A stretch of 64,000 bases of DNA from Streptococcus urinalis 2285-97 (GCF_000188055.2 NZ_AEUZ02000001.1:1130001-1194000), one strand, 5' to 3'; counted from the first letter of the stretch, positions 43,800 to 53,800 are shown. The notes: a model not told the origin generated them from the sequence alone. A program made the numbers and translations.

Positions 43800-44366
43800 A
43801 TGAAGAAAAACAAAGCCTCTAATGTTGCCATATTGTCCATTTTTATTGCCATCATGGTAGTTATTCATGTTGTCAGTAACTTAGTATTTAGTTTCTTACC
43901 TGTTCCCATTAAACCAACTTTATTACAGATTCCTGTTATTATTGCATCTATCATGTATGGTCCAAAAATTGGTAGTTTGTTAGGTGGCTTTATGGGAATT
44001 ATTAGTGTCATAAATAGTTCAATTGTACTCTTACCAACCAGTTATTTATTTTCTCCATTCGTAGAAAATGGTAATTTTTATTCCCTTATTGTTGCCATAG
44101 TACCTCGAATTTTAATCGGCATTATTCCTTTTTATAGTTACAAATTAATTTCCAATAAATTTGGTTTATTAATTTCTGGAGCTATTGGCTCTTTAACAAA
44201 TACAGTCTTTGTCTTAAGCGGAATCTTTATTTTCTTTTCTTCCGTTTATGGTGGGGACATAAAACTATTGTTGACAGGAATCATTTCGACAAATGCTATT
44301 GCTGAAATGATAATTGCTTCATTAGTTACAGTAATGGTAATACCAGCACTGAAAAAAATAAGATAA
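43800..44366 (+). CDS. panT: ECF transporter S component, pantothenate-type
   Basis: A 188-aa membrane protein with five to six helices, the substrate-binding S subunit of an energy-coupling factor importer. The N-terminal NVAILSIFIAIMVVIHVVSN helix has the small-residue pattern that contacts EcfT. Position after coaB-coaC fits pantothenate or a CoA precursor as substrate. Start ATG 43800 after TAGGAG. The energising EcfA/A'/T genes are not in this window. Confidence 0.82.
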   Translation: MKKNKASNVAILSIFIAIMVVIHVVSNLVFSFLPVPIKPTLLQIPVIIASIMYGPKIGSLLGGFMGIISVINSSIVLLPTSYLFSPFVENGNFYSLIVAIVPRILIGIIPFYSYKLISNKFGLLISGAIGSLTNTVFVLSGIFIFFSSVYGGDIKLLLTGIISTNAIAEMIIASLVTVMVIPALKKIR

Positions 44367-44432
44367 GATTAAAGAAACATGAACTTTCATACTTCTTTTT
44401 TTTGAAATATTTTGAGAACCAACTGAAAATGA

Positions 44433-44474
44433 GTGATTTTTCTCGTCCAAAATGTTATAATGAAAGCGTTTAAA
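44433..44474 (+). promoter_or_regulatory. pgm promoter with a cre-like CcpA site
   Basis: TATAAT at 44456-44461 with a weak -35 region upstream. ATGAAAGCGTTTAAA (44460-44474) matches the cre consensus except at one position and overlaps the transcription start, where CcpA would repress. The remaining 207-nt gap before pgm is AT-rich and shows an imperfect repeat of TTTTA-AAA strings only. Confidence 0.5.
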
Positions 44475-44573
44475 ACTATTTTACAAAATTTAAAGCAATT
44501 TTTTAAAATAGTTTAATCAATAAGGTGTGATAAATCAACTATCACAATGATTAAAATTCAAAAGGAGAGACAA

Positions 44574-46289
44574 ATGTCTTACAAAGAAAATTTTCAAAAA
44601 TGGTTAGACTTTGATGAGTTACCTGATTACCTTAAAGAAGAACTTATTCATATGGATGAAAAGACTAAAGAAGATGCTTTTTATACTAATCTAGAATTTG
44701 GTACTGCTGGAATGCGTGGTATTATTGGGGCTGGTACTAATAGAATCAATATTTATGTTGTTCGTCAAGCTACTGAAGGTTTAGCTAAACTTGTTGAATC
44801 TAAGGGAGACGAAGCTAAAAAACGTGGTGTTGCAATTGCTTACGATTCTCGTCACTTCTCTTCTGAATTTGCCTTTGAATCTGCTCAAGTCCTTGCGCAA
44901 CACGGTATTCAATCTTATGTCTTTGAAAGTTTAAGACCAACACCTGAATTATCGTTTGCAGTACGTCACCTTAATGCTTTTGCAGGTATTATGGTTACTG
45001 CTAGTCATAATCCTGCACCATTTAATGGTTACAAAGTATATGGTCAAGATGGTGGACAAATGCCTCCACAAGATGCTGATGCTCTTACAGAATACATACG
45101 TGCTATTGAGCAGCCATTTACAATTGAATTAGCTGACTTGGAGGAATCAAAATCTTCTGGTTTAATTCAAGTGATTGGTGAAGATGTTGACAAAGAATAC
45201 CTAAAAGAAGTTAGAGAAGTCAACATTAATCAAGATTTGATTAACGAGTATGGCAAAAACATGAAAATTGTTTACACGCCACTTCATGGAACAGGTGAAA
45301 TGTTAACAAGACGAGCTTTAGCACAAGCTGGTTTTGATTCAGTAGTTGTTGTTGAAAAACAAGCTAATCCTGATCCTGATTTTTCTACTGTAAAATCTCC
45401 AAATCCAGAAAGTCAAGAAGCATTTGCTTTAGCTGAAGAAATTGGGAAAGATATTGACGCGGATGTTTTAGTTGCTACAGACCCCGATGCTGATAGATTA
45501 GGTGTCGAAATTCGTCAAGAAGATGGGTCTTATAAAAACTTATCTGGAAACCAAATTGGAGCTATCATTGCTAAGTATATCTTAGAAGCACATAAGACTG
45601 CAGCAACTTTACCAGAAAATCCTGCATTAGCTAAATCAATTGTGTCTACCGAACTAGTTACAAAAATAGCTGAAAGTTACGGTGCTACAATGTTTAATGT
45701 CTTAACAGGCTTTAAATTTATCGCTGAAAAAATCCAAGAATTCGAAGAAAAGCACAATTACACCTATATGTTCGGATTTGAAGAAAGTTTTGGCTACCTT
45801 ATAAAACCATTTGTAAGAGATAAAGATGCCATTCAAGCAGTATTAATTGTAGCTGAAATTGCTGCTTACTATCGTTCTCGTGGTTTGACATTGGCTGATG
45901 GAATTGATGAAATCTATAAAGAATATGGCTACTTTGCTGAGAAAACAATTTCTGTGACACTGTCTGGAGTCGATGGCGCAGCTGAAATTAAAAAAATTAT
46001 GGATAAATTCCGTAATCAAACACCAAAATTATTTAATAATACCGAAATCACAAAAACGGAAGATTTCTTAACACAAACCGTTACCACTTCTGCTGGACTT
46101 GGAAATTTAACAACACCACCAAGCAATGTTCTAAAATATACCTTGAGTGACGATTCATGGCTAGCTGTTAGACCATCAGGTACTGAACCAAAAATCAAAT
46201 TCTATATTGCTACAGTTGGAAACTCATTGAAAGATGCTGAAGACAAAATTTCAGCAATTGAAAGCGAAATAAATGGCTATATCAACTAA
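44574..46289 (+). CDS. pgm: Phosphoglucomutase/phosphomannomutase
   Basis: A 571-aa alpha-phosphohexomutase converting glucose-6-P and glucose-1-P, supplying UDP-glucose for capsule, glycolipid and teichoic acid. The phosphoserine loop TASHNPAPFNGYK is at ~142, metal-binding DPDADRLG at ~305, sugar-binding GFEESFGYL at ~400 and phosphate-binding RPSGTEPKIKFYI near the C-terminus. The start is ATG 44574 after AAAGGAG; the longer frame lacks a site. Monocistronic with terminator 46291-46324. Confidence 0.94.
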   Translation: MSYKENFQKWLDFDELPDYLKEELIHMDEKTKEDAFYTNLEFGTAGMRGIIGAGTNRINIYVVRQATEGLAKLVESKGDEAKKRGVAIAYDSRHFSSEFAFESAQVLAQHGIQSYVFESLRPTPELSFAVRHLNAFAGIMVTASHNPAPFNGYKVYGQDGGQMPPQDADALTEYIRAIEQPFTIELADLEESKSSGLIQVIGEDVDKEYLKEVREVNINQDLINEYGKNMKIVYTPLHGTGEMLTRRALAQAGFDSVVVVEKQANPDPDFSTVKSPNPESQEAFALAEEIGKDIDADVLVATDPDADRLGVEIRQEDGSYKNLSGNQIGAIIAKYILEAHKTAATLPENPALAKSIVSTELVTKIAESYGATMFNVLTGFKFIAEKIQEFEEKHNYTYMFGFEESFGYLIKPFVRDKDAIQAVLIVAEIAAYYRSRGLTLADGIDEIYKEYGYFAEKTISVTLSGVDGAAEIKKIMDKFRNQTPKLFNNTEITKTEDFLTQTVTTSAGLGNLTTPPSNVLKYTLSDDSWLAVRPSGTEPKIKFYIATVGNSLKDAEDKISAIESEINGYIN

Positions 46290-46290
46290 T

Positions 46291-46324
46291 AAAAAAAGGA
46301 AGTCCCGAAGGACTCCTTTTTTTA
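46291..46324. terminator. Bidirectional terminator between pgm and nupQ
   Basis: GGAAGTCC-CGAA-GGACTCC (46298-46316, one bulge) with an A tract before and a T tract after. It serves pgm (+) and the convergent nucleoside permease gene (-). Confidence 0.8.
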
Positions 46325-46326
46325 TG

Positions 46327-47283
46327 TTATTTAGATTTAATATAATTGATACCATCAGCTTTTGGAGCAACTGCTTGACCAAAGAATGCAGACAATACAA
46401 TAATGGTAAAGACATAAGGTGCAATCTGAAGATAAACCGCAGGAATATCTTGAAGAAGAGGTAATTGACTACCAATAACTGCTAAACTTTGTGATAAACC
46501 AAAGAATAAACTTGATAACATTGCTCCTACTGGATTCCATTTACCAAAAATCATAGCTGCTAAAGAAATAAAACCAGGACCTAAGATTGTTGTTGCTGCA
46601 AAGTTAACAGAGATTGATTGTGCATAGATAGCACCACCTATACCACCTAAAAATCCTGAAATCATTACACCATAATATTTCAAATGATAAACTTTGATAC
46701 CAAGCGTATCAGCAGCTTGCGGATGTTCCCCGACAGATCTCAATTGTAAACCAAATCTCGTCTTATAAAGGATGAACCAAGCTAAAAATGAAAACGCAAC
46801 TGCTAGATAACCAATCAAGGTCGTATTAGAAAAGAATATTTTACCAATGATTGGAATATGTGATAACAAAGGAAAATCAAATTTACCAAATGACTGCTGA
46901 ATGTTATCAGTCTGTCCCTTGCCATAGAATGCCTTTACAAGAAAGACAGCTAAAGAAGGAGCCAATAAATTAAGTACTGTACCACTAACAATGTGATCAG
47001 CTCTAAAATTGATTGTTGCAACTGCATGTATCAACGAAAAAATTAAACCAACAATACCACCTACGAGAACAGAAATCCAAGGTGTTGCTTGACCAAAAGT
47101 TTCTGCAAATTCTAAGTTGAAAACAATGGCAGAAAATGCACCCATAACCATAATTCCTTCAAGCCCAACATTTACAACACCAGCTCTTTCAGAGAATGTT
47201 CCACCAATACTTGTAAAAATAAGTGGTGTGGCATAAATCAACATTGAAGACATTAATAAGGCTAAAATCGTTGTAACACTCAT
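46327..47283 (-). CDS. nupQ: Nucleoside ABC transporter permease (NupQ/YufQ-like)
   Basis: A 318-aa permease of the BmpA-type nucleoside importer, with eight or more membrane helices (for example YATPLIFTSIGGTFSERAGV, a family hallmark, and GVSMVGIMVMGAF-like glycine-rich turns). It lies directly after nupP (1-nt gap) and ends at the terminator shared with pgm. The importer takes up purine and pyrimidine nucleosides. Confidence 0.88.
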   Translation of the reverse strand: MSVTTILALLMSSMLIYATPLIFTSIGGTFSERAGVVNVGLEGIMVMGAFSAIVFNLEFAETFGQATPWISVLVGGIVGLIFSLIHAVATINFRADHIVSGTVLNLLAPSLAVFLVKAFYGKGQTDNIQQSFGKFDFPLLSHIPIIGKIFFSNTTLIGYLAVAFSFLAWFILYKTRFGLQLRSVGEHPQAADTLGIKVYHLKYYGVMISGFLGGIGGAIYAQSISVNFAATTILGPGFISLAAMIFGKWNPVGAMLSSLFFGLSQSLAVIGSQLPLLQDIPAVYLQIAPYVFTIIVLSAFFGQAVAPKADGINYIKSK

Positions 47284-47284
47284 C

Positions 47285-48346
47285 TTATTTACCGCCTTTC
47301 AATTGCTTTTTTGGTTTGATAAATCGTTCAATGATATAGTGAGCTCCAACAAAGAAAATAATCGAAGCCGTTACGACTTTAACTAATTCTGGCGGAATAC
47401 CAGCAATATTCATTCCTGGAGAACCAATATTTAAAACAGCAAATAAGAATGCAGAGAAAAATATCCCAATAGGATTATTTGCGGCTAATAAACTGACCGC
47501 CATTCCATCAAAACCAATTGCTAAAGATGACGGTTGCACAAAGACATTTTGGAAAGTTCCTAGTCCTTCAACGACACCACCTAAACCAGCAAGTGCACCT
47601 GAAATAATCATTGATAGAATAATTGTTCGTTTAGCAGACATTCCGGCATATTCACTAGCATGTGGATTTAATCCCACTGAACGAATTTCAAAGCCAAGTG
47701 TTGTTTTATTTAGCAAGAACCAAATAAGTACAATTGCAGCAAGCGCAAAGAAGATACCAATATTAATTCTCGAATTATTTGTTAATGATGCAAGCCACTC
47801 TGTTTGATAGGAAGCATTCTTACTGACTTGTATAGTCGAGTCGATACTTTGCTTATATTGCTGTGGTAATCCTTTTTGAACAATAGCGTTACCAACATAT
47901 AAGATGATGTAATTCATCATGATCGTAACAATAACTTCACTGGTTCCCAAGAAAGCTCTGAGAATACCAGGTACTGCTCCTGCAATACCACCTGCAATCA
48001 TACCAATGATAACTGTAAGGACAACTAATAATGGTTTAGGCATATTTGGATTAGCTAAAGCAAACCAAACAGAAGCAATCCAGCCAGAAAGTGCTTGTCC
48101 AGAAAGCCCAATATTGAAAAATCCAGCACGACTTGCAACTGTAAACCCAAGAGCAATCAAGATAAGTGGTCCCATAGCTCTTAAAATTTCACTAATATTT
48201 TTAACACTACCAAATGCAATTTGAAATAGGCCTTCATAACCCCAAACAGGATCATAGCCAAAAATTAACATGACAATCGCACCTAAAATAAATCCAAGTA
48301 AAACTGAGATCAAAGGTACTGCTATTTGTTGTGCCTTTTTAGACAT
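47285..48346 (-). CDS. nupP: Nucleoside ABC transporter permease (NupP/YufP-like)
   Basis: A 353-aa permease, partner of NupQ. The N-terminal helix QQIAVPLISVLLGFILGAIV and FTVASRAGFFNIGLSGQALS (~75) are typical; about eight to nine helices are present. The start is ATG 48346 after AGGAGG; the longer ORF has no site. It overlaps the ATPase gene by 8 nt and precedes nupQ by 1 nt. Confidence 0.88.
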   Translation of the reverse strand: MSKKAQQIAVPLISVLLGFILGAIVMLIFGYDPVWGYEGLFQIAFGSVKNISEILRAMGPLILIALGFTVASRAGFFNIGLSGQALSGWIASVWFALANPNMPKPLLVVLTVIIGMIAGGIAGAVPGILRAFLGTSEVIVTIMMNYIILYVGNAIVQKGLPQQYKQSIDSTIQVSKNASYQTEWLASLTNNSRINIGIFFALAAIVLIWFLLNKTTLGFEIRSVGLNPHASEYAGMSAKRTIILSMIISGALAGLGGVVEGLGTFQNVFVQPSSLAIGFDGMAVSLLAANNPIGIFFSAFLFAVLNIGSPGMNIAGIPPELVKVVTASIIFFVGAHYIIERFIKPKKQLKGGK

Positions 48347-49871
48347 GAGTTTCCTCCTTATTAACAGTTCCACCAGCCATTAGAATACCTAATTCTTGTT
48401 TATTAGTATTTCCTGGTTGAACTATTCCTTGAATTTTTCCATCATGGATAACTGCGATTCTATCAGATAAGTTTAAGATTTCATCTAATTCAAAACTAAC
48501 CACCAATACAGCTTTCCCTTTGTCTCTTTCTTCTATGAGACGTTTGTGAATATATTCAATAGCACCAACGTCTAATCCGCGAGTTGGTTGGCTGACAATT
48601 AATAAGTCGGGATCTCGATCAACTTCACGAGCAATAATTGCTTTTTGTTGATTTCCACCAGAGAAACCTTTAGCTGGCACTAATTCATTTGCTCCACGTA
48701 CATCAAATTCTTGCATTAATTTTCTAGCATAGGCATTAATTTTATTGTAGTTTAAAATGCCATTTTTACTCAATGGTTCTTTATAATAAGTTTGTAAGGC
48801 AGTATTTTCTGCAAGTGTTAAATCTAAAATTAAACCATCTCTGTGTCTGTCTTCAGGTACATGACCAACACTTAATTCCGTAATTTGACGAGAAGAAAGA
48901 TGTTTGATTTCTTTTCCTTTAATTTTAATAGAACCAGATTTTACTTTGCGAAGACCTGTTATGGCCTGGACAAGTTCACTTTGTCCATTACCATCGATTC
49001 CAGCAATACCAACAATCTCACCAGCTCTGACATCCAAAGACAAGCCCTTGACTGCTAAAACCCCACGATTTTCGTCAACTTCAAGATTATTAATTTCTAA
49101 GACAGTTTCTTTAGGTTGTGATGCAGACTTTTCAGTAACAAATGAAACCGATCTCCCTACCATCATTTCAGCTAATTCTTGAGAAGTCGCACCTGCGACA
49201 TCAACAGTTTCAATACTTTTACCACGACGGATAACTGTAACTCTATCTGCAACTGTTCTAATCTCATCTAATTTGTGAGTAATTAATACTATTGATTTTC
49301 CTTCTTTAACAAGGTTTTTCATAATAGACATTAACTCTTTAATTTCAGCAGGTGTTAGAACTGCTGTGGGCTCATCAAATATTAAAATGTCTGCCCCTCT
49401 ATACAGTGTTTTAAGAATTTCAACACGTTGTTGTGCACCTACTGAAATATCAGCAATTTTTGCTGATGGATTAACAGATAAGCCATATTTTTCAGACAGT
49501 TCTGTGATTTCTTTACTAGCTGTCTTAATATCGAGAACGCCATTTTTGACAGTCTCATTCCCTAAAATAATATTTTCGGCAACAGTAAATGCTTCAACCA
49601 ACATAAAATGTTGATGGACCATCCCAATGCCTAGATGTGCTGACTTAGATGGCGAATCAATTGAAACTTCTTTTCCGTTAATAACAATTTTTCCACTAGT
49701 TGGTTCCAATAACCCTGCTAACATATTCATCAAAGTTGATTTTCCTGCTCCATTTTCTCCTAAGAGAGCAAGAATTTCACCTTTTCTGACATTAAGGTTA
49801 ATGTGGTCATTTGCCACAAAATCACCAAATTTTTTAGTGATTTCTTTCATTTCTATGACATGTTGTGTCAT
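48339..49871 (-). CDS. nupO: Nucleoside ABC transporter ATPase (NupO/YufO-like)
   Basis: A 510-aa double ABC ATPase. The first cassette has GENGAGKSTLMNML (~36), ISVGAQQRVEILKTL and DILIFDEPTAVL. The second has GIDGNGQSELVQ in place of a canonical Walker A and FSGGNQQKAIIARE. This asymmetric pattern is normal in sugar/nucleoside-type twin ATPases. Start ATG 49871 after GGAAGC. It is preceded by bmpA with a terminator hairpin between, so it is expressed at a lower level than the binding protein. Confidence 0.9.
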   Translation of the reverse strand: MTQHVIEMKEITKKFGDFVANDHINLNVRKGEILALLGENGAGKSTLMNMLAGLLEPTSGKIVINGKEVSIDSPSKSAHLGIGMVHQHFMLVEAFTVAENIILGNETVKNGVLDIKTASKEITELSEKYGLSVNPSAKIADISVGAQQRVEILKTLYRGADILIFDEPTAVLTPAEIKELMSIMKNLVKEGKSIVLITHKLDEIRTVADRVTVIRRGKSIETVDVAGATSQELAEMMVGRSVSFVTEKSASQPKETVLEINNLEVDENRGVLAVKGLSLDVRAGEIVGIAGIDGNGQSELVQAITGLRKVKSGSIKIKGKEIKHLSSRQITELSVGHVPEDRHRDGLILDLTLAENTALQTYYKEPLSKNGILNYNKINAYARKLMQEFDVRGANELVPAKGFSGGNQQKAIIAREVDRDPDLLIVSQPTRGLDVGAIEYIHKRLIEERDKGKAVLVVSFELDEILNLSDRIAVIHDGKIQGIVQPGNTNKQELGILMAGGTVNKEETHV

Positions 49872-49956
49872 GCGGTGCTTCCTTTCAGTATAACCTTTTT
49901 TTCAGTAAAACTCACCAATTATGGCAAGCTTTACTGAGATAAAGCATATCTCAGTG

Positions 49957-49992
49957 TCAAAAAGGGCGACCGACGAAGGTCGCTCCATTTTG
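49957..49992 (-). terminator. Intercistronic terminator after bmpA
   Basis: GGAGCGACC on the minus strand pairs with GGTCGCCC (arms 49964-49971 and 49978-49985) and is followed by TTTTTG. A second stem, ACTGAGATA with TATCTCAGT, follows at 49933-49955. It probably allows partial read-through into the nup genes. Confidence 0.7.
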
Positions 49993-50006
49993 ACAATTAA
50001 CCTTTT

Positions 50007-51056
50007 TTATTTTTCAGGTACTGTAATATCACCTGATTTAATTTTAGATTTTGCTTCATTTACAGCTTTAACAACATCACTTGAAAGATTGTCATTAGCG
50101 ATATTTACACCACCGTCTTTAAGTCCATAAACTGTTGTTTTACCACCTGGGAATTTTTTGTCTTCAATTTTTTTGTTAATCAATTGGACTGATTTTCCTA
50201 CTTCTTTAATAGTAGAAGCTAGAACGAAGTTTGATTTTTTACCGTCTTTTGAAGTGTAATTACCTTCATCTTTTTGGTCACGGTCAACACCTAGAACCCA
50301 AACTTTTTCAGATTCTTTTTTAGTTTCGTTGATAGATTTTGCTTCATTGAAAACACCAGCTCCAGTACCACCAGCAACTTGATAAACGACATCAGCACCT
50401 GCGGCATATTGTGCTGCAGCAATTGTCTTACCTTTAGCAGCATCTCCAAAAGATCCAGCATAATCAACTTTCACTTTAATTGTTTTATCTACAGATTCCA
50501 CTCCTGCTTTGAAACCTTTTTCAAAACGAGTAAGAACTGTACCTTCCATACCACCTACGAAACCAATAACTTTTGATTTGGTAGTTTTTGCAGCTGCAAT
50601 ACCAGCTAAGTAAGCTGCTTCATTGTCAGCAAAAGTAACACTAGCTACATTATCTTTACCTGTAATCACGTCATCAATAATAACAAATTTATTATCTTTA
50701 TTGTCATCTGCAGCTTTAGATAAAGCGTCTTTTAGTGAGAAACCAACACCATAAACAACGTTATAACCACTTGAAACTGCTGTATCGATATTAGTTGCGT
50801 ATTCTGATTCACTTTGAGATTGGAAGTAATCATAACCAGAACCTTTTGAAAGGCCATTTTCTTTACCCCAAGCTTTTAAACCTTCCCAAGCTGATTGGTT
50901 AAATGATTTATCATCAACACCACCTGTATCAGTAACGATAGCTGCTTTCAAATCTGTTTTACTTTTACCAGAATTTGAAGCACCACGGTGACCACATGCA
51001 GCAAGACTAAGTAAGGCAACTGAAGCCAAACTAACACCAATAATTTTCTTGTTCAT
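50007..51056 (-). CDS. bmpA: Nucleoside-binding lipoprotein (BmpA/TmpC family)
   Basis: A 349-aa lipoprotein that delivers nucleosides to the Nup permease. Lipobox LLSLAACG at ~20 and the family blocks DTGGVDDKSFNQSAWEGL (~45) and GFVGGMEGTVLTRFEKGF (~165) are conserved. The start is ATG 51056, 9 nt from TAGGAGGG; the longer frame lacks a site. It lies between cdd and nupO, so cytidine deaminase is transcribed with the importer. An abundant surface antigen in related streptococci. Confidence 0.92.
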   Translation of the reverse strand: MNKKIIGVSLASVALLSLAACGHRGASNSGKSKTDLKAAIVTDTGGVDDKSFNQSAWEGLKAWGKENGLSKGSGYDYFQSQSESEYATNIDTAVSSGYNVVYGVGFSLKDALSKAADDNKDNKFVIIDDVITGKDNVASVTFADNEAAYLAGIAAAKTTKSKVIGFVGGMEGTVLTRFEKGFKAGVESVDKTIKVKVDYAGSFGDAAKGKTIAAAQYAAGADVVYQVAGGTGAGVFNEAKSINETKKESEKVWVLGVDRDQKDEGNYTSKDGKKSNFVLASTIKEVGKSVQLINKKIEDKKFPGGKTTVYGLKDGGVNIANDNLSSDVVKAVNEAKSKIKSGDITVPEK

Positions 51057-51156
51057 TGATATGAACCCTCCTAAAAAACATATAAACAACAAGTGTTGCT
51101 ACTAAATTAATTTAAGTCGAAATGACTTAAAGGACAATAGAAAGTACAGATAACTT

Positions 51157-51546
51157 TTAATTTAAATCTGTAAAAGAATAGGGAAGTAACCCTCCGACCG
51201 TCATCTCGACCGTCTCACCTTTTTTGGATATAAGTGTAACCTTAGCTGATGGCTCAAAAAATTCAGCCATAACTTGACGACAAGCTCCACAAGGAGAGAC
51301 TGGTTCTTCAGCCTCACCATAAATGGCAATTTCAGAAAAATTAGTATAACCTTCAGAAACTGCTTTAAAAATTGCGGTACGTTCTCCACAATTAGTTAAA
51401 CCAAAACTGGCATTCTCAATATTACAACCTGTAAATATTTTTCCATCTTTTGTTTTAACAGCTGCTCCTATCGGAAAGTGTGAATAGGGGACATAAGCAT
51501 TTTTACTTGCATTTTTAGCAAGTGATACTAAGTCATTCTCAACCAA
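51157..51546 (-). CDS. cdd: Cytidine deaminase
   Basis: A 129-aa zinc enzyme converting cytidine and deoxycytidine to uridine forms. GCNIENASFGLTNCGERTA (~40-58; zinc Cys and catalytic Glu) and SPCGACRQVMAEF (~87, two zinc Cys) are complete. Start TTG 51546 after AAGGAG. It heads the nucleoside salvage operon cdd-bmpA-nupO-nupP-nupQ, giving a direct link between uptake and use. Confidence 0.94.
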   Translation of the reverse strand: MVENDLVSLAKNASKNAYVPYSHFPIGAAVKTKDGKIFTGCNIENASFGLTNCGERTAIFKAVSEGYTNFSEIAIYGEAEEPVSPCGACRQVMAEFFEPSAKVTLISKKGETVEMTVGGLLPYSFTDLN

Positions 51547-51666
51547 TCAATTAATCTCCTTAACCTTTATTTTGTTTAAAATTGGGCCAGAGAATTAATT
51601 TTTTCAACTCATATTTTAGCATTTTTTTAGAATTCTGTAAGCCCTTTATGAAAATGAAATTATTCA

Positions 51667-52254
51667 CTATTTATAACTTCTGAGAATATAGTAACCTTTA
51701 TCTTTCTTAATAATTTCACAGTTACCAAAAACCATTTGCATTTTTTCTTTGGCGCTAGGTGCACCTTGCTTTTTTTGGATAACAATTGTTAAATCACCAT
51801 TATTAGATAAATGTTCTTTGCTTTTTTCAATTATTTGATGCACTACTTTTTTACCAGCTCTTATCGGCGGATTACTAATTATATGGTTAAATTGTCCTTG
51901 AACATTTTCGTATAAGTTTGACTGTTTAATTGAAGCTTTAACGCCATTTCGAGCTGCATTTTTTTGTGCTAAATTTATCGCTCTTTCATTAATATCAACC
52001 ATAGTAACACCTAATTGAAATACCTTTGCTAAAGCAATTCCTAATGGACCGTAACCACATCCGACATCTAACAAGCTATCATTTGTATTTATATCTAAAT
52101 TATTCAACAAAACTTGACTTCCATAGTCAATCATTTTTTTTGAAAAAACACCAGAATCCGAATAAAACTTGAATTTTTCTCCTAAAAGAGTAACATTTAA
52201 GTCATGAATGTCATGTTCGCTATTTGGATTTTGGGTAAAATACATATTATTCAT
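51667..52254 (-). CDS. Class I SAM-dependent methyltransferase (RsmC/RlmG-like)
   Basis: A 195-aa methyltransferase of the small-domain RsmC/RlmG type. LLDVGCGYGPLGIALAK (~63) is the SAM site, and NPPIRAGKKVVH (~132) is the NPP(Y/F/I) catalytic motif for base methylation. Start ATG 52254 after AGGTGAAA. Target probably 16S or 23S rRNA guanine-N2; not determined. The gene lies alone, 120 nt from cdd and divergent from coaA. Confidence 0.82.
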   Translation of the reverse strand: MNNMYFTQNPNSEHDIHDLNVTLLGEKFKFYSDSGVFSKKMIDYGSQVLLNNLDINTNDSLLDVGCGYGPLGIALAKVFQLGVTMVDINERAINLAQKNAARNGVKASIKQSNLYENVQGQFNHIISNPPIRAGKKVVHQIIEKSKEHLSNNGDLTIVIQKKQGAPSAKEKMQMVFGNCEIIKKDKGYYILRSYK

Positions 52255-52535
52255 TATTTCACCTGACTCTTAAGTTGCTTTTTCATTTTACCACACTTCA
52301 TTCCCCTTGACAATACTGCAATCGCTTACAAATCGATTCTAAAAATAGAGAAAAGCTTTTAATATTCGCTTTTTACGAACAATACTTCATGTGAATGATT
52401 TCATTTAATCTACTTCTTAATTTTCTATGATTGAATTTACCATTTTGGTTTGACAAAACAAATTATAAATTTTTTAAAAATGTTTATCTTAAAATAAAAT
52501 GTTATAATAAGTTATTGTATTTTGAGGAGATTATC

Positions 52536-53456
52536 ATGACAAACGATTTAATGACTTTTGAAGCTGTTTCTAGAGATTTTTGGAAAGGCTTACATGAAAC
52601 CAAGAAACCTCTACTTTCTGAAGCGGAATTAGAATCTATAAAAAGTCTTAATGATAATATTAATATCCAAGATGTTATTGATATTTATCTCCCTCTAATA
52701 TCACTCATCCAAATTTATAAAAATAACCAAGAAAATCTTTTATTTTCTAAAAGCCTTTTTTTAAAAAGAGAAATTTCTAAACGTCCTTTTATTATCGGAA
52801 TTTCAGGATCAGTTGCAGTAGGAAAATCTACAACGAGTCGACTATTGCAATTACTCTTATCACGATCCTTCAAAGAGAGTAAAGTTGAAATGGTAACTAC
52901 CGATGGCTTTTTATATCCCAATCAATATCTCATTCAACATAACATTTTAAATCGTAAAGGTTTTCCAGAATCTTACAATATGGAATTACTTTTAAACTTT
53001 TTAGATACTATGAGAGATGGCGGTAATGCTACTATCCCTGTTTATTCTCACGAAATTTACGATATCATTCCTAATCAAGAGCAAGACATTTCTTGTCCCG
53101 ATTTTTTAATTATTGAAGGCATTAATATTTTCCAAAATCTACAAAATAACAATCTCTATATGACTGATTATTTTGATTTCTCAATTTACATTGATGCTAA
53201 TAGTCAACTTATTGAAAGCTGGTATTTAGAAAGATTTGAAAGTTTACTAAACATTGCTCAATTAGAACCCGAAAATTATTATCATCGTTTCTTAGAGATG
53301 GGGCATGATAAAGCTATGCAACTAGCTAAGGATACTTGGAAAACTATTAATTTAGTAAATCTTGAAAATTACATCGCACCAACTCGTCATAGAGCAGATC
53401 TTATCATGCACAAAACCAGTCAACACAAAATTGATGAAATTTATCTCAAAAAGTGA
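52536..53456 (+). CDS. coaA: Pantothenate kinase type I
   Basis: A 306-aa CoaA that phosphorylates pantothenate, the first step of CoA synthesis. P-loop [18 protein letters not shown] is at ~95, [10 protein letters not shown] near 125 and IIEGINIFQ near 195. Start ATG 52536 after TGAGGAG gives the usual length; the longer ORF into 52431 has no site. A TATAAT lies about 30 nt upstream. Together with coaB, coaC and panT ~9 kb away this covers the early CoA pathway. The 281-nt gap from 52255 holds only this promoter region. Confidence 0.94.
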   Translation: MTNDLMTFEAVSRDFWKGLHETKKPLLSEAELESIKSLNDNINIQDVIDIYLPLISLIQIYKNNQENLLFSKSLFLKREISKRPFIIGISGSVAVGKSTTSRLLQLLLSRSFKESKVEMVTTDGFLYPNQYLIQHNILNRKGFPESYNMELLLNFLDTMRDGGNATIPVYSHEIYDIIPNQEQDISCPDFLIIEGINIFQNLQNNNLYMTDYFDFSIYIDANSQLIESWYLERFESLLNIAQLEPENYYHRFLEMGHDKAMQLAKDTWKTINLVNLENYIAPTRHRADLIMHKTSQHKIDEIYLKK

Positions 53457-53463
53457 TAAAGAC

Positions 53464-53492
53464 TTGCCAAAAAGCTTATTATTCTATATAAT
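53464..53492 (+). promoter_or_regulatory. rpsT promoter
   Basis: TTGCCA (53464-53469), 17-nt spacer, TATAAT (53487-53492), 32 nt before the start codon. Confidence 0.8.
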
Positions 53493-53524
53493 GATATAGT
53501 TAGATTAATTTGGAGGTGAAAACA

Positions 53525-53761
53525 TTGGCAAATATTAAATCAGCTATCAAACGTGCTGAACTTAACGTTAAGAGTAATGAAAAAAACTCAGCACAAAAAT
53601 CAGCTATGCGTTCTGCAATCAAAGCATTTGAAGCAAATCCAACTGAAGAGCTTTTCCGCGCTGCTTCTTCAAGCATCGACAGAGCTGAATCAAAAGGATT
53701 GATTCATCAAAATAAAGCTAGTCGCGATAAAGCACGCCTTGCTGCAAAATTGGCTAAATAA
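53525..53761 (+). CDS. rpsT: 30S ribosomal protein S20
   Basis: A 78-aa primary 16S rRNA-binding protein. The start is a TTG at 53525 giving (M)[19 protein letters not shown], with GGAGGTG 6 nt upstream; the longer frame would add five residues unlike any S20. Helical and lysine-rich as expected. A rare start codon in S20 is known in other bacteria and may tie translation to autoregulation. Own promoter and terminator. Confidence 0.95.
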   Translation: MANIKSAIKRAELNVKSNEKNSAQKSAMRSAIKAFEANPTEELFRAASSSIDRAESKGLIHQNKASRDKARLAAKLAK

Positions 53762-53769
53762 TAAACCAA

Positions 53770-53797
53770 TGAAAACTCCAAATGGAGTTTTTTCTTT
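53770..53797 (+). terminator. rpsT terminator
   Basis: AAAACTCCA (53772-53780) pairs with TGGAGTTTT (53783-53791), followed by TTC and further T residues. Confidence 0.8.
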
Positions 53798-53800
53798 TTC

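Noticed and set aside
46251..46475. Small ORFs around the pgm/nupQ junction
   Set aside because: They span the bidirectional terminator and overlap both real genes; no ribosome binding site.
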